A DNA stretch of 64,000 nucleotides from Acidobacteriota bacterium (GTDB taxonomy: Bacteria > Acidobacteriota > Blastocatellia > Pyrinomonadales > Pyrinomonadaceae): positions 65,341-129,340 of the forward strand of contig JADKEF010000016.1 in assembly GCA_016718135.1 (NCBI GenBank), written 5' to 3'. How positions within the stretch are numbered: position 1 is the stretch's first letter; every line of letters starts with the position of its first letter. The notes under the pieces are model-generated. The model was given only the letters and a program-made list of their open reading frames with translations. It was not told where the DNA came from and did no database searches. The position numbers and the translations under genes are program-made. This document shows, piece after piece, positions 18,330 through 26,125 of this stretch.

Positions 18330-18953
18330 ATGCTGACTCGTGAAGCCTTCAACATCGGATCATTGTTTCTGGCATTCAGTTTTCTCATCCTTTCCGGGAT
18401 AGCTGTTGCTCAAGATCAAAGTATGCCGAAAACGTCCCCGGCTCCCAGCATCCTTCTCTTTGGAGACTTTGACGGATGCGGAGCTCAAGAGGTTGAAAGT
18501 CAGCTGTACGATTTCAGGTATGGCAGGATCACAAAAATCTTGTCGGGCAGTACGTTGGCATTTAGACAGGCTACGGTTAATGGAAATAGGAAGCCAAGGA
18601 GTTTCGTAGTTACACTCGTCGGCATCGATCCTCAGGCAAATAGCAGTCAGATCGTTGGGTTTCTTAAAAAGAATGTCCTAAACAAACCGGTGACTGTTTG
18701 GGCCGATGCTAGGCATGAGACGGATTTTGACCTCGCTGCGACAGTGACTGTTTCAGGAGGGCGGCCCAACATCGGCGAGTTGAATAGATATCTGCTCGAG
18801 AATGGATTAGCAAAATACAGAGATTTTGATTCTGCGAACCTCGTACAATATTTCTGGCCATACCGACTCGAGAAAGCGGAACAGCAAGCAAAGGAAGCAA
18901 AACTTGGTATTTGGTCAAAAAGCGAAGCTGATATTCCAAACAGGCTTCCGTAG
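18330..18953 (+). CDS. Secreted SNase-like (thermonuclease-fold) protein, probably degenerate
   Basis: A 207-residue protein with a signal peptide (IGSLFLAFSFLILSGIAVAQ). Residues from about 65 on follow the staphylococcal-nuclease fold: RITKILSGSTLAFRQ (OB strand 1-2), FVVTLVGIDPQ, FLKKNVLNKPVTVWAD, then GELNRYLLENGLAKY and AEQQAKEAKLGIWS, which is the typical C-terminal SNase helix pair. The Arg/Glu catalytic triplet of active nucleases is not clearly kept, so it may bind rather than cut. The gene starts a few bases after the PIN toxin gene. Specific role unknown. Confidence 0.6.
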   Translation: MLTREAFNIGSLFLAFSFLILSGIAVAQDQSMPKTSPAPSILLFGDFDGCGAQEVESQLYDFRYGRITKILSGSTLAFRQATVNGNRKPRSFVVTLVGIDPQANSSQIVGFLKKNVLNKPVTVWADARHETDFDLAATVTVSGGRPNIGELNRYLLENGLAKYRDFDSANLVQYFWPYRLEKAEQQAKEAKLGIWSKSEADIPNRLP

Positions 18954-19045
18954 CGAGTTGCCCTCCGAGGCGATCGAAATCCAGTTGTGTTTCTAGCGGT
19001 CGGATTCGCATCTTTGGGCTGAGACCGAATAAAGGCAGAGTAACG

Positions 19046-19483
19046 ATGCTAATTCGTCCATACGCCGAATCAGATATTGAAGAGGTCGTAGAAGTGTTTC
19101 GCTCGAACATTCCGAAATACTTCGGCCCGTCAGAGGAGCCGGGATTGCGTGAATTTCTTGCTGACCTCGCTGAGCACTATTATGTTGTCGAGATCAGCGG
19201 CGAGGTCATAGGGGCAGGCGGTATCGCCTTGAACGACGACGATACGGTTTCGCTTTGCTGGGGCATGGTGCATAGCGATCATTTAGGCACCGGACTTGGG
19301 AAACTGTTGACCGAGTATCGAATTGAGAGATCGAGCGAAGTATTTGGAAAAAAGGCGATGGTCACAAGCACATCGCAGCATACCGAGGGCTTTTACAAAA
19401 AATTTGGCTTCGTGACGATCGAGCACACACCCGACGGCTTCGGCCCGGGCATCGATATCTGTAAAATGCGTTTGGAAGCCTGA
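19046..19483 (+). CDS. GNAT family N-acetyltransferase
   Basis: A 145-residue single-domain acetyltransferase. The acetyl-CoA site motif A appears as GMVHSDHLGTGLGKLLTEYRI, a variant of the usual RxxGxG/A loop, and the C-terminal strand reads FYKKFGFVTIEHTPDGFGPG. The substrate is unknown. Its 3-prime end (GFGPGIDICKM) is duplicated in a chimeric scar at 20443-20547, which shows this locus has been rearranged. Confidence 0.88.
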   Translation: MLIRPYAESDIEEVVEVFRSNIPKYFGPSEEPGLREFLADLAEHYYVVEISGEVIGAGGIALNDDDTVSLCWGMVHSDHLGTGLGKLLTEYRIERSSEVFGKKAMVTSTSQHTEGFYKKFGFVTIEHTPDGFGPGIDICKMRLEA

Positions 19484-19501
19484 TCGCTGCCTAACACGAC
19501 T

Positions 19502-20443
19502 ATGAATCGATTCTTCAATATCGTACTGCTCATCACGACCATTTTCTGTGCGACCGCAGTTGGCCAGCCGCGCGAATTTAAGCGCACCGATGACCCTCGC
19601 TACAGTCCCGATGGCAAGCTGATCGTCTTCTCGGCCAGGATCTCGAAAGGGAGCGATAGGCTCTCAATGGGTCTGGGATTTATGTCGAGCGACGGTAAAG
19701 ATGTTAAAACGGTCACGCCAAACGTCGCGGGAGTATTCGACGAACACCCGTCACTCAGCCCCGACGGAAAGAAGATCGTGTTCCTGAGGCGTACGAACGG
19801 TAAAGCCGATGTTTACATCATCAACACGGACGGCACCGGACTGAAACAGCTTACGAACACCCCGGAGGATGAACTCCGGCCGGAATTCGATCACGGCGGC
19901 ACGGGTGTCGTCTTTGCCAGAAATTTCTCAATAAACGTCTTTACGAAATTTGGTTCCCTGCACTACGTCGATCTCGCATCACTGAAAGAAAAGGTGATCC
20001 TCGCAAAGGAGTTTCAAGTAACGCATGCGGTTCCGGCTCCGCGCGGTGCATACTTCATCGCCGCCGCCAAGCTGGACGCAGATGGCAAACCGATCGACGT
20101 GCTCAAGAATGGGAATCAGGTCTCCGCCGTCAGTCCGACAGGTGAGATCAGCCCGAAATCACCAGTCGCGTTGCCGGATAGCAAGCAATTCATCGAGCGG
20201 ATCCAGACGGCCCGTGGCGCTGAGTTTATTCTTTACCTTTCGCTTGGCGGGATGATGGAGGGATCAGCATATATGGTTACCCCAAAAGCTTCTGAAAAGG
20301 TGGAGCGCGGGCGGGACTATGCTCTCTCGCCCGATGGCACTAAGTTCATGTCATGGGGTGATGGCTCAAGTGTTAACGTTACATCGAGCGGGAGCGTTAA
20401 AGACCCCTATCGCAGGGATTGGGTAACAGTAGGCACAAAATAA
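19502..20443 (+). CDS. Exported PD40 (TolB-like) beta-propeller protein
   Basis: A 313-residue protein with a signal peptide (FFNIVLLITTIFCATAVGQ). PD40 repeats are evident: RYSPDGKLIVFSAR, SLSPDGKKIVFLRR, then DVYIINTDGTGLKQLTN and ALSPDGTKFMSW. This fold mediates protein or peptide binding in the envelope; no catalytic domain is attached. It follows the GNAT by 18 bases. Its stop overlaps the ATG of a 34-codon chimeric remnant (TAATG). It is probably a late insertion, given the scar that follows. Confidence 0.85.
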   Translation: MNRFFNIVLLITTIFCATAVGQPREFKRTDDPRYSPDGKLIVFSARISKGSDRLSMGLGFMSSDGKDVKTVTPNVAGVFDEHPSLSPDGKKIVFLRRTNGKADVYIINTDGTGLKQLTNTPEDELRPEFDHGGTGVVFARNFSINVFTKFGSLHYVDLASLKEKVILAKEFQVTHAVPAPRGAYFIAAAKLDADGKPIDVLKNGNQVSAVSPTGEISPKSPVALPDSKQFIERIQTARGAEFILYLSLGGMMEGSAYMVTPKASEKVERGRDYALSPDGTKFMSWGDGSSVNVTSSGSVKDPYRRDWVTVGTK

Positions 20444-20547
20444 TGGAAGCCAAGTACCGATCAGGATTTGGCAACGAGTTTGCGACAGAGGCGGTCGAGA
20501 CGGTTTCGGCCCGGATCGACATATGCAAAATGCTCGGAGGCCTGTGA
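20443..20547 (+). pseudogene. Chimeric scar: hmgA 5-prime fragment joined to GNAT 3-prime fragment
   Basis: A 34-codon reading frame. Its first 19 codons (MEAKYRSGFGNEFATEAVE) copy the start of the intact hmgA at 21098 (MDVKYQTGFGNEFATEAVE). The following bases GACGGTTTCGGCCCGG and ATCGACATATGCAAAATG copy the end of the GNAT gene (near 19434-19470) but with a two-base deletion, so they are read in another frame. The joined piece therefore contains the start of one neighbour and the end of the other. It is a recombination footprint; a functional peptide is unlikely. Confidence 0.8.
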
Positions 20548-20580
20548 CACGATAATCACGGCTTAAATAATATTTTTCTG

Positions 20581-21060
20581 ATGGGAAAGATCGCAGATTG
20601 GATCTCAGGAATGCATCCGCTCGAGATGATATTTCGAGCAATGATGGGTGGCATCGGATTGCTGATTTTTGCATTTGCCGCGTGGCAGGCCATTGAGTCG
20701 ATCCAGATCCTATCGACGCACGAAAAGGCACTCGCGGTAGTCGATCGATGCGATGCAAAAGGATCTGGGAATGCACGGTTTACACTCTACGGCTGCCAAG
20801 TGAAGTTTCAGGGCGAGACGGGACGCCAATCGGCATCGATCGACAAACTACTGGTAAGATATGCGCAGGGCGACCAGATCGATATTTATTACACTCAAGG
20901 GATCGGCGGAAGTGTAAAGCCTGGTGGCTTTGTCGGACTGTGGGGATTGCCCACGCTGCTTACCGTAATCGGCGGACTGTTTTTCGGTTTTGGCGTATGG
21001 CCGCATAACGAAAAGAAAGAGAAAGGCGCTGGGTCGCATTCGTCTAATCAGCTGCACTAA
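20581..21060 (+). CDS. DUF3592-like membrane protein
   Basis: A 159-residue protein with two membrane helices, near residues 18-40 (MMGGIGLLIFAFAAWQAI) and 117-136 (LWGLPTLLTVIGGLFFGFGV). Between them is an extracytoplasmic beta domain with the pattern YGCQVKFQGETG and VRYAQGDQIDIYYTQG, which matches DUF3592 proteins. The tail is charged. Function of the family is unknown. It sits between the chimeric scar and hmgA. Confidence 0.75.
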   Translation: MGKIADWISGMHPLEMIFRAMMGGIGLLIFAFAAWQAIESIQILSTHEKALAVVDRCDAKGSGNARFTLYGCQVKFQGETGRQSASIDKLLVRYAQGDQIDIYYTQGIGGSVKPGGFVGLWGLPTLLTVIGGLFFGFGVWPHNEKKEKGAGSHSSNQLH

Positions 21061-21097
21061 CCCGATAGCGGCCGGCCGCGTTTAGGAACCAAAGTTT

Positions 21098-22387
21098 ATG
21101 GATGTGAAATATCAAACAGGTTTTGGAAATGAATTTGCGACTGAGGCGGTCGAGGGCGCATTGCCCATCGGGCAGAATTCGCCGCAAAAGGCACCGCTTG
21201 GGCTTTATGCCGAGCAACTTTCGGGGACTGCGTTCACGGTTCCGCGGGCGGGCAACAAGCGAACGTGGACATATCGGATCAGGCCGTCGGTGATGCACTT
21301 GCCATTTGAGCGGATCGACAACGGCCGTTGGCAGAGCAAGCCGGACGATATCGATGTCACCCCGAATCAGCTACGATGGGATCCGCTTCCAGTGCCCACT
21401 GAGCCGACCGATTTTATTGACGGCATCACGACGATCGCTCTCAATGGCGATCTAATGTCGCAGGCCGGGATCGGCATTCACATTTATGCCTGTAACAAAG
21501 GCATGGGCGACCGCTATTTTTACAATGCCGACGCCGAGATGCTGATCGTGCCGGAAATGGGCAGGCTCGGCTTTCTTACCGAGCTCGGTGAATTGCGGGC
21601 CGGTGCAGGTGAAGTTGTTGTCATTCCTCGCGGCGTCAGATTTAAGGTCGAGCCGCATCCGGACGACAAACAGTGCCGCGGCTACATCTGTGAGAATTAC
21701 GGAGCGCAGTTCCGCATCCCCGACCTCGGCCCGATCGGTGCGAACGGCCTCGCCAATCCGCGAGATTTTGAAACGCCCGTCGCCTGGTACGAAGACCGCG
21801 AAGGCTCGTTCGAACAGGTCGCCAAATTCGCGGGCAATCTGTGGTCCGCACCAATGACCCACTCGCCGCTCGACGTCGTCGCGTGGCATGGCAACTACGC
21901 CCCGTACCGCTACGATCTGCGTCGATTCAACACGATCGGTTCGATCTCGTACGATCATCCCGACCCGAGCATTTTCACTGTCCTCACCTCGCCCTCGGGC
22001 GAATCCGGCGTCGCAAACTGCGACTTTGCTATCTTCCCCGAACGCTGGCTCGTCGCCGAGAACACCTTTCGTCCGCCGTGGTATCACCGCAACTATATGT
22101 CCGAATACATGGGTCTCGTTTACGGCCAGTACGACGCCAAAGAAGAAGGCTTTTTGCCGGGCGGAGGCTCGCTCCACAACCAAATGTCCGCCCACGGCCC
22201 CGACCTCGACGCCTTTGAAAAAGCGTCAAACGCCGACCTGGCACCGCAAAAACTCGAAGGCACGATGGCGTTCATGTTCGAATCCCGCTACATCATCCGG
22301 CCGACAAAATTTGCGATGGAGTGCTCTGAGTTGCAAAACGATTATTTCGAGGTTTGGCAGAGGTTGAAGAAGAAATTTACGGGTTAA
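21098..22387 (+). CDS. hmgA: Homogentisate 1,2-dioxygenase
   Basis: A 429-residue Fe(II) enzyme that opens the homogentisate ring to maleylacetoacetate. The family start YQTGFGNEFATEA is present. The C-terminal cupin metal site is seen in WYHRNYMSEYMGLVYG (His and Glu ligands) and GGGSLHNQMSAHGPD (His ligands). Length is standard. It continues the phenylalanine/tyrosine route of phhA and hppD but is separated from them by about 3.4 kb of cargo. No maleylacetoacetate isomerase or fumarylacetoacetase is seen nearby. Its 5-prime end has a partial copy at 20443. Confidence 0.97.
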   Translation: MDVKYQTGFGNEFATEAVEGALPIGQNSPQKAPLGLYAEQLSGTAFTVPRAGNKRTWTYRIRPSVMHLPFERIDNGRWQSKPDDIDVTPNQLRWDPLPVPTEPTDFIDGITTIALNGDLMSQAGIGIHIYACNKGMGDRYFYNADAEMLIVPEMGRLGFLTELGELRAGAGEVVVIPRGVRFKVEPHPDDKQCRGYICENYGAQFRIPDLGPIGANGLANPRDFETPVAWYEDREGSFEQVAKFAGNLWSAPMTHSPLDVVAWHGNYAPYRYDLRRFNTIGSISYDHPDPSIFTVLTSPSGESGVANCDFAIFPERWLVAENTFRPPWYHRNYMSEYMGLVYGQYDAKEEGFLPGGGSLHNQMSAHGPDLDAFEKASNADLAPQKLEGTMAFMFESRYIIRPTKFAMECSELQNDYFEVWQRLKKKFTG

Positions 22388-22938
22388 TGAGATTACTTAT
22401 TTTTATATTCGTAGCAGTTCTCGCCGGAGCGTGTAGTCGGATCGCCGTTCAATCTGAACAATCGAACGAGTCGATGCAAAAGCCTCAATCAACGCCTTTT
22501 GCATTTCCTACGCTTACAAAGCCCGACTCTGAACAGCTCGATGAAAGATTTCCGAAGAAATTCCGCGATCTTCTTGAGCAGTCAGATCAGATTGAATTAT
22601 TTGAAACGAAACTCTGTCTGAACGGTTGGTCGCTTGGCCCGATCGAACCTAACAAATTCCAAGGTTGCGATATTGTTAAGAGAGCGAGACTTACAGATTC
22701 GCTGATCCGACATCAATTGTTTGATGGGGTATTCTATGCCATTGGGTCTGAAAATAATGAGTTGGCTTGTACATCACCGATTCACGGCATCAGGGCAATA
22801 AAAGGGAAAGACCGTCTGGAAATGCTGATATGCTTTCACTGCCACAATTTTCGAGGTATTTCCACAATAGGGCGGTTTGGTGGGTCATTTTCGTCGGCAC
22901 CTAAAGAGCTATTTGAAAAGCTTCTCTCGGAACCGTAA
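22387..22938 (+). CDS. Hypothetical lipoprotein
   Basis: A 183-residue protein whose ATG overlaps the hmgA stop (TAATG). The N-terminus MRLLIFIFVAVLAGACSR has a clear lipobox (LAGAC). The mature part has several cysteines, including a CFHCHNF segment near residue 155, which could form disulphides or bind metal. I do not recognise the family. The overlap suggests coupling to hmgA translation, but a catabolic role is not implied. Confidence 0.65.
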   Translation: MRLLIFIFVAVLAGACSRIAVQSEQSNESMQKPQSTPFAFPTLTKPDSEQLDERFPKKFRDLLEQSDQIELFETKLCLNGWSLGPIEPNKFQGCDIVKRARLTDSLIRHQLFDGVFYAIGSENNELACTSPIHGIRAIKGKDRLEMLICFHCHNFRGISTIGRFGGSFSSAPKELFEKLLSEP

Positions 22939-22950
22939 ATAACGTCACTG

Positions 22951-23625
22951 ATGAAAATTGCCGAGCTCAAGTTCACAGCGACACCTGACAAAGGCGACGT
23001 GTCGGCTTTGCTGCTCCGGCCGGAGAACGCGACGCATCTACTCGTCCTTGGCCACGGAGCGAGTTCGAATATGCACACTCCGATGCTGACGACGATCGCT
23101 GAGAATCTGGCGGAGCAGGGGATCGCTACATTTCGGTATAACTTTCCTTATTCTGAGAAAGGCGGCGGGCGGAATTCGCAGGCTACCTGTTTGGAGACGA
23201 TCAGGTCTGCCGTGAGAGCGGCGAGTGAGGCTGCACCTGATCTGCCGATCCTGGCGGGCGGGCATTCGTTTAGTGGGCGGATGACCTCAACGGCACAGTC
23301 AGAATCGCCGATCGAAGGAGTAAAAGGGCTGGTCTTTTTTGCCTTTCCACTACATCCGGCGGGTGAACCGGCGATTAAGCGGGCTGAGCACCTCAAACAA
23401 ATCGACATCCCGATGCTGTTTCTCAGCGGTACACGCGACGCGCTTTGTGAGCTCGATCTGCTCGAACCGGTCGTCCAAGGCCTCGGCGAAAAGGCGACGC
23501 TCCATCTGCTCGACACCGCTGACCACAGCTTCAAGATCCTCAAACGAACGCGGCAAAGTACCGAAGATGTATTTGCCGAGATGGCGCGCATTACGCGTGA
23601 TTGGAGCGGTAAGATTGCGGTATAG
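22951..23625 (+). CDS. Alpha/beta hydrolase of the Tex30/KANL3 type
   Basis: A 224-residue alpha/beta hydrolase. LLVLGHGASSNMH is the oxyanion-side HG motif and FRYNFPYSEKGGGR the following strand-turn typical of the KANL3/Tex30 group. The nucleophile elbow reads GGHSFSGRM (Ser in GHSFSG). FLSGTRDALCELD carries the Asp region and TADHSFK the catalytic His. A complete Ser-Asp-His triad is therefore plausible. It is cytoplasmic; substrate unknown. Confidence 0.88.
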   Translation: MKIAELKFTATPDKGDVSALLLRPENATHLLVLGHGASSNMHTPMLTTIAENLAEQGIATFRYNFPYSEKGGGRNSQATCLETIRSAVRAASEAAPDLPILAGGHSFSGRMTSTAQSESPIEGVKGLVFFAFPLHPAGEPAIKRAEHLKQIDIPMLFLSGTRDALCELDLLEPVVQGLGEKATLHLLDTADHSFKILKRTRQSTEDVFAEMARITRDWSGKIAV

Positions 23626-23633
23626 TATTCGGC

Positions 23634-24275
23634 ATGAGATTACTTCTGATCATACTTGCTGTCCTTACAGCAATCACAGCCGCCTCTGCTCAAGCACCGA
23701 CACCTTCACCACCGCCGTTTCTTCTAGCCGTTGAAGACGCGTTCTACATCGCCGGACGCGGCGTAGTTGCCACCGGCAAGGTGGAACGCGGAAGCATCAA
23801 GACCGGTGATACGGTTGAGATCGTGGGCAGCAAGCCAACCAAAACTGCCACCATAGCCGGGATCGAAATGTCCCGAAAAGTAGTATCCGAAGCCAAAGCG
23901 GGCGATCAAGTCGGCGTCATTCTCCGCGGAACTGAAAAGGGCGACGTCGAACGCGGACAGGTACTCGCAAAGCCCGGCACCGTAAAAACCTATACCAAGA
24001 TCAAAGCCACGATCGACCTTTTCCAGTCTCACGAGGGCGGACGCTCGACGCCTATCTTCGACAAATATCGCAGCCTCGTCTACTTTCGCGGCGCTGGCTC
24101 TTCAGGCATTGTCAGCTTCCCGGCAGGTGTGGCATCGATCGCCCCCGGCCAAAAAGGAACGGCGGTCGAGATCGTCTTCGAAAAGCCTGTGCCCGTAGAA
24201 AATGGCCAGGCCTTCACCATCCGCGAATCGAGCCGCACCGTCGGCAGCGGCAAAGTCACAGCCCTTATCCAATAA
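23634..24275 (+). CDS. Exported EF-Tu domain II/III-like protein lacking the GTPase domain
   Basis: A 213-residue protein. A signal peptide (LLLIILAVLTAITAASAQ) and a Pro-rich linker are followed by FLLAVEDAFYIAGRGVVATG, GDTVEIVG and AGDQVGVILRGTEKGDVERG, an almost canonical EF-Tu domain II. RGQVLAKPGTVKTYTKIKA and ENGQAFTIRESSRTVGSGKV match the start and end of domain III, but the middle of domain III is shortened. The G domain (P-loop, NKxD) is absent. EF-Tu acts in the cytoplasm, so a secreted domain II/III protein must do something else, such as binding a ligand or another cell surface. It lies nine bases after the hydrolase gene. Confidence 0.85.
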   Translation: MRLLLIILAVLTAITAASAQAPTPSPPPFLLAVEDAFYIAGRGVVATGKVERGSIKTGDTVEIVGSKPTKTATIAGIEMSRKVVSEAKAGDQVGVILRGTEKGDVERGQVLAKPGTVKTYTKIKATIDLFQSHEGGRSTPIFDKYRSLVYFRGAGSSGIVSFPAGVASIAPGQKGTAVEIVFEKPVPVENGQAFTIRESSRTVGSGKVTALIQ

Positions 24276-24277
24276 AT

Positions 24278-24550
24278 ATGTGTCGCAATATCAAACTACT
24301 TTTCAATTTCGACCCGCCCGCAACGACCGATGAGGTCCAGGCTTCGTCGCTTCAATTCGTACGCAAACTCTCGGGCATGAACAAGCCATCAAAGGCGAAC
24401 GAGGAAGCTTTCCAATTAGCGGTCGAGCGTGTCGCTGCTGCAGCTCAGGAAATGCTGAATTCACTCGTCACAAACGCCCCGGCGCGCGACCGCGAGATCG
24501 AGACTGCTCGGGCACGCGAACGGTCGGCCCTCCGGTATGGACGAGCCTAA
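24278..24550 (+). CDS. DUF2277 family protein
   Basis: A 90-residue protein that matches the DUF2277 family across its length. It starts MCRNIKLLFNFDPPATTDEV, continues with SLQFVRKLSGMNKPSKANEEAF, and ends in a helix with basic residues (ARARERSALRYGRA). The family is conserved in actinobacteria and Acidobacteriota, and its function is unknown. It starts two bases after the stop of the EF-Tu-like gene, so it is likely in the same operon. Confidence 0.9.
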   Translation: MCRNIKLLFNFDPPATTDEVQASSLQFVRKLSGMNKPSKANEEAFQLAVERVAAAAQEMLNSLVTNAPARDREIETARARERSALRYGRA

Positions 24551-24562
24551 AGGCCGAATCAG

Positions 24563-25759
24563 ATGAACGCTGACGCTATCAAACAACGCATTTATTCGAT
24601 CGATCTGCTTCGCGGCATAGTGATGATGATCATGCTGCTCGATCATACGCGCGACTTTGTCCACACGGGTGGTTTCGATCCGACGGATGTGACACAGACT
24701 TCGGTTCCGCTCTTCTTTACCCGCTGGATCACCCATTACTGTGCCCCGACATTCGTTTTCCTCTCCGGCGTCAGCATCTATCTGCAAAAGATGCAGGGAA
24801 AGACGAACGGCGAACTTTCGCGCTTTCTCTGGACGCGGGGACTCTGGCTGATCTTCCTCGAATTCACCGTCATCCGTTTCGCCATGACGTTCAACTTCGA
24901 TTATTCATCATTCATCGGTATGGCTCAGGTCATATGGGTGATAGGCGTTTCGATGATCGTTATGGCAGCGTTGATCTATTTGCCATTGAGGATCGTCGGC
25001 TTGTTCGGCCTGGCAATGATCTTTTTGCACAATCTGACGGACGGCATTGCTGTCCCGCCGGAGATCGCGTTCGGCGGAACGCCCGCGCCAGATCTTGGGC
25101 AGACTTTGTGGATGATCATCCATCAATCCGGCGGAGTATATGGCATATTCTTCGCCTATCCACTGGTACCATGGATCGGTGTAATGGCGGCGGGCTATGC
25201 GTTTGGAGTGGTCTTCGGTTGGGAACCTGAAAGGCGCCGTCGCGTCCTCCTGATCGTCGGCGTGGCATCGACCGTACTTTTTGTAGTGGTCCGGTACATC
25301 AATATCTACGGCGACCTCTTCCCGTGGTCGAGCCAGCCAAATCCAACATTCACCGTCCTTTCCTTTTTGAATACGACCAAGTACCCGCCATCGCTGGCGT
25401 TTCTCCTGATGACGCTCGGCCCGGCGATGATCTTTCTTTTCCTGACCGACCGCATCGACGGCAACGCGGCGTGGCAGCGCATCTGCATCACCTTTGGCCG
25501 CGTGCCGATGTTCTTCTACATTCTGCAGTGGTTCATGGCGCACGGTATGGGAGTGCTCCTCACGTTTCTTTTCGGCCGGAACGTCGGTGCATTACAGTCA
25601 CCACATATGTCGGGCACCGGAACACCGCCAGAACACGGCTTCTCACTGTGGGTCGTCTACGCAGCATGGCTCGCCGGCCTAGTCCTCCTCTACCCGTTGT
25701 GTTTATGGTGGGGAAATCTGAAAAAAAGAAACAAACATTGGGCGCTGAGCTATTTGTAA
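24563..25759 (+). CDS. DUF1624 / HGSNAT-like membrane acyltransferase
   Basis: A 398-residue membrane protein with about ten helices. The N-terminus has RIYSIDLLRGIVMMIMLLDH followed by TRDFVH, the conserved DxxRG...DH motif of DUF1624 and heparan-alpha-glucosaminide N-acetyltransferase-like proteins. The His of that motif is a plausible acyl-transfer residue. YCAPTFVFLSGVS is the second family block. It may acetylate an envelope sugar or lipid using cytoplasmic acyl-CoA. It lies 12 bases after DUF2277. Confidence 0.85.
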   Translation: MNADAIKQRIYSIDLLRGIVMMIMLLDHTRDFVHTGGFDPTDVTQTSVPLFFTRWITHYCAPTFVFLSGVSIYLQKMQGKTNGELSRFLWTRGLWLIFLEFTVIRFAMTFNFDYSSFIGMAQVIWVIGVSMIVMAALIYLPLRIVGLFGLAMIFLHNLTDGIAVPPEIAFGGTPAPDLGQTLWMIIHQSGGVYGIFFAYPLVPWIGVMAAGYAFGVVFGWEPERRRRVLLIVGVASTVLFVVVRYINIYGDLFPWSSQPNPTFTVLSFLNTTKYPPSLAFLLMTLGPAMIFLFLTDRIDGNAAWQRICITFGRVPMFFYILQWFMAHGMGVLLTFLFGRNVGALQSPHMSGTGTPPEHGFSLWVVYAAWLAGLVLLYPLCLWWGNLKKRNKHWALSYL

Positions 25760-25862
25760 GGATCATAGAAGACTCGCCAACAACAACAGATCGTTAGGAT
25801 CGTAGGCCAAACCCGATTCTACGAGTAGGCTCATTCATGAGTCTTCCCCGAAGGGCAAATAG

Positions 25863-26028
25863 CCACGTCGTTCACGGCGTGGTCACGTTGAAAGGAAATT
25901 TGCTAGGGCGTTTTAACGTCCTTGCTTGGTTTGTTTTAGCTCCCGGTGGCTAAAGCCGCTCCGTGGTAAGCCCGTTAAAAAGGGCTCGGCGGTCTCGGGT
26001 GAACCATACCACGCCGCAAACGACGTGG
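25863..26028. repeat. Pair of REP-like palindromes between convergent genes
   Basis: CCACGTCG-ttca-CGGCGTGG (25863-25882) and CCACGCCG-caaa-CGACGTGG (26009-26028) are related hairpins in opposite orientation, about 146 bases apart. The 366-base gap between DUF1624 and the convergent VWA gene (25760-26125) is otherwise non-coding. The pair looks like a BIME-type unit. It may also act as a bidirectional transcription stop. Confidence 0.55.
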
Positions 26029-26125
26029 CTATTCACCGCGAGGCGCGGGAAGACGGCTGTAGCCGCATAAACCCAATCGGAACCCGATCGGGGTCAGGCC
26101 ATACGATATTGACGATTATCAACAG

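Noticed and set aside
21452..22195. 247-codon open frame on the minus strand
   Set aside because: It is opposite hmgA, a complete well-known enzyme.
25760..26125. Possible CRISPR array
   Set aside because: Only two palindromes in opposite orientation, no regular spacers and no cas genes in the window.
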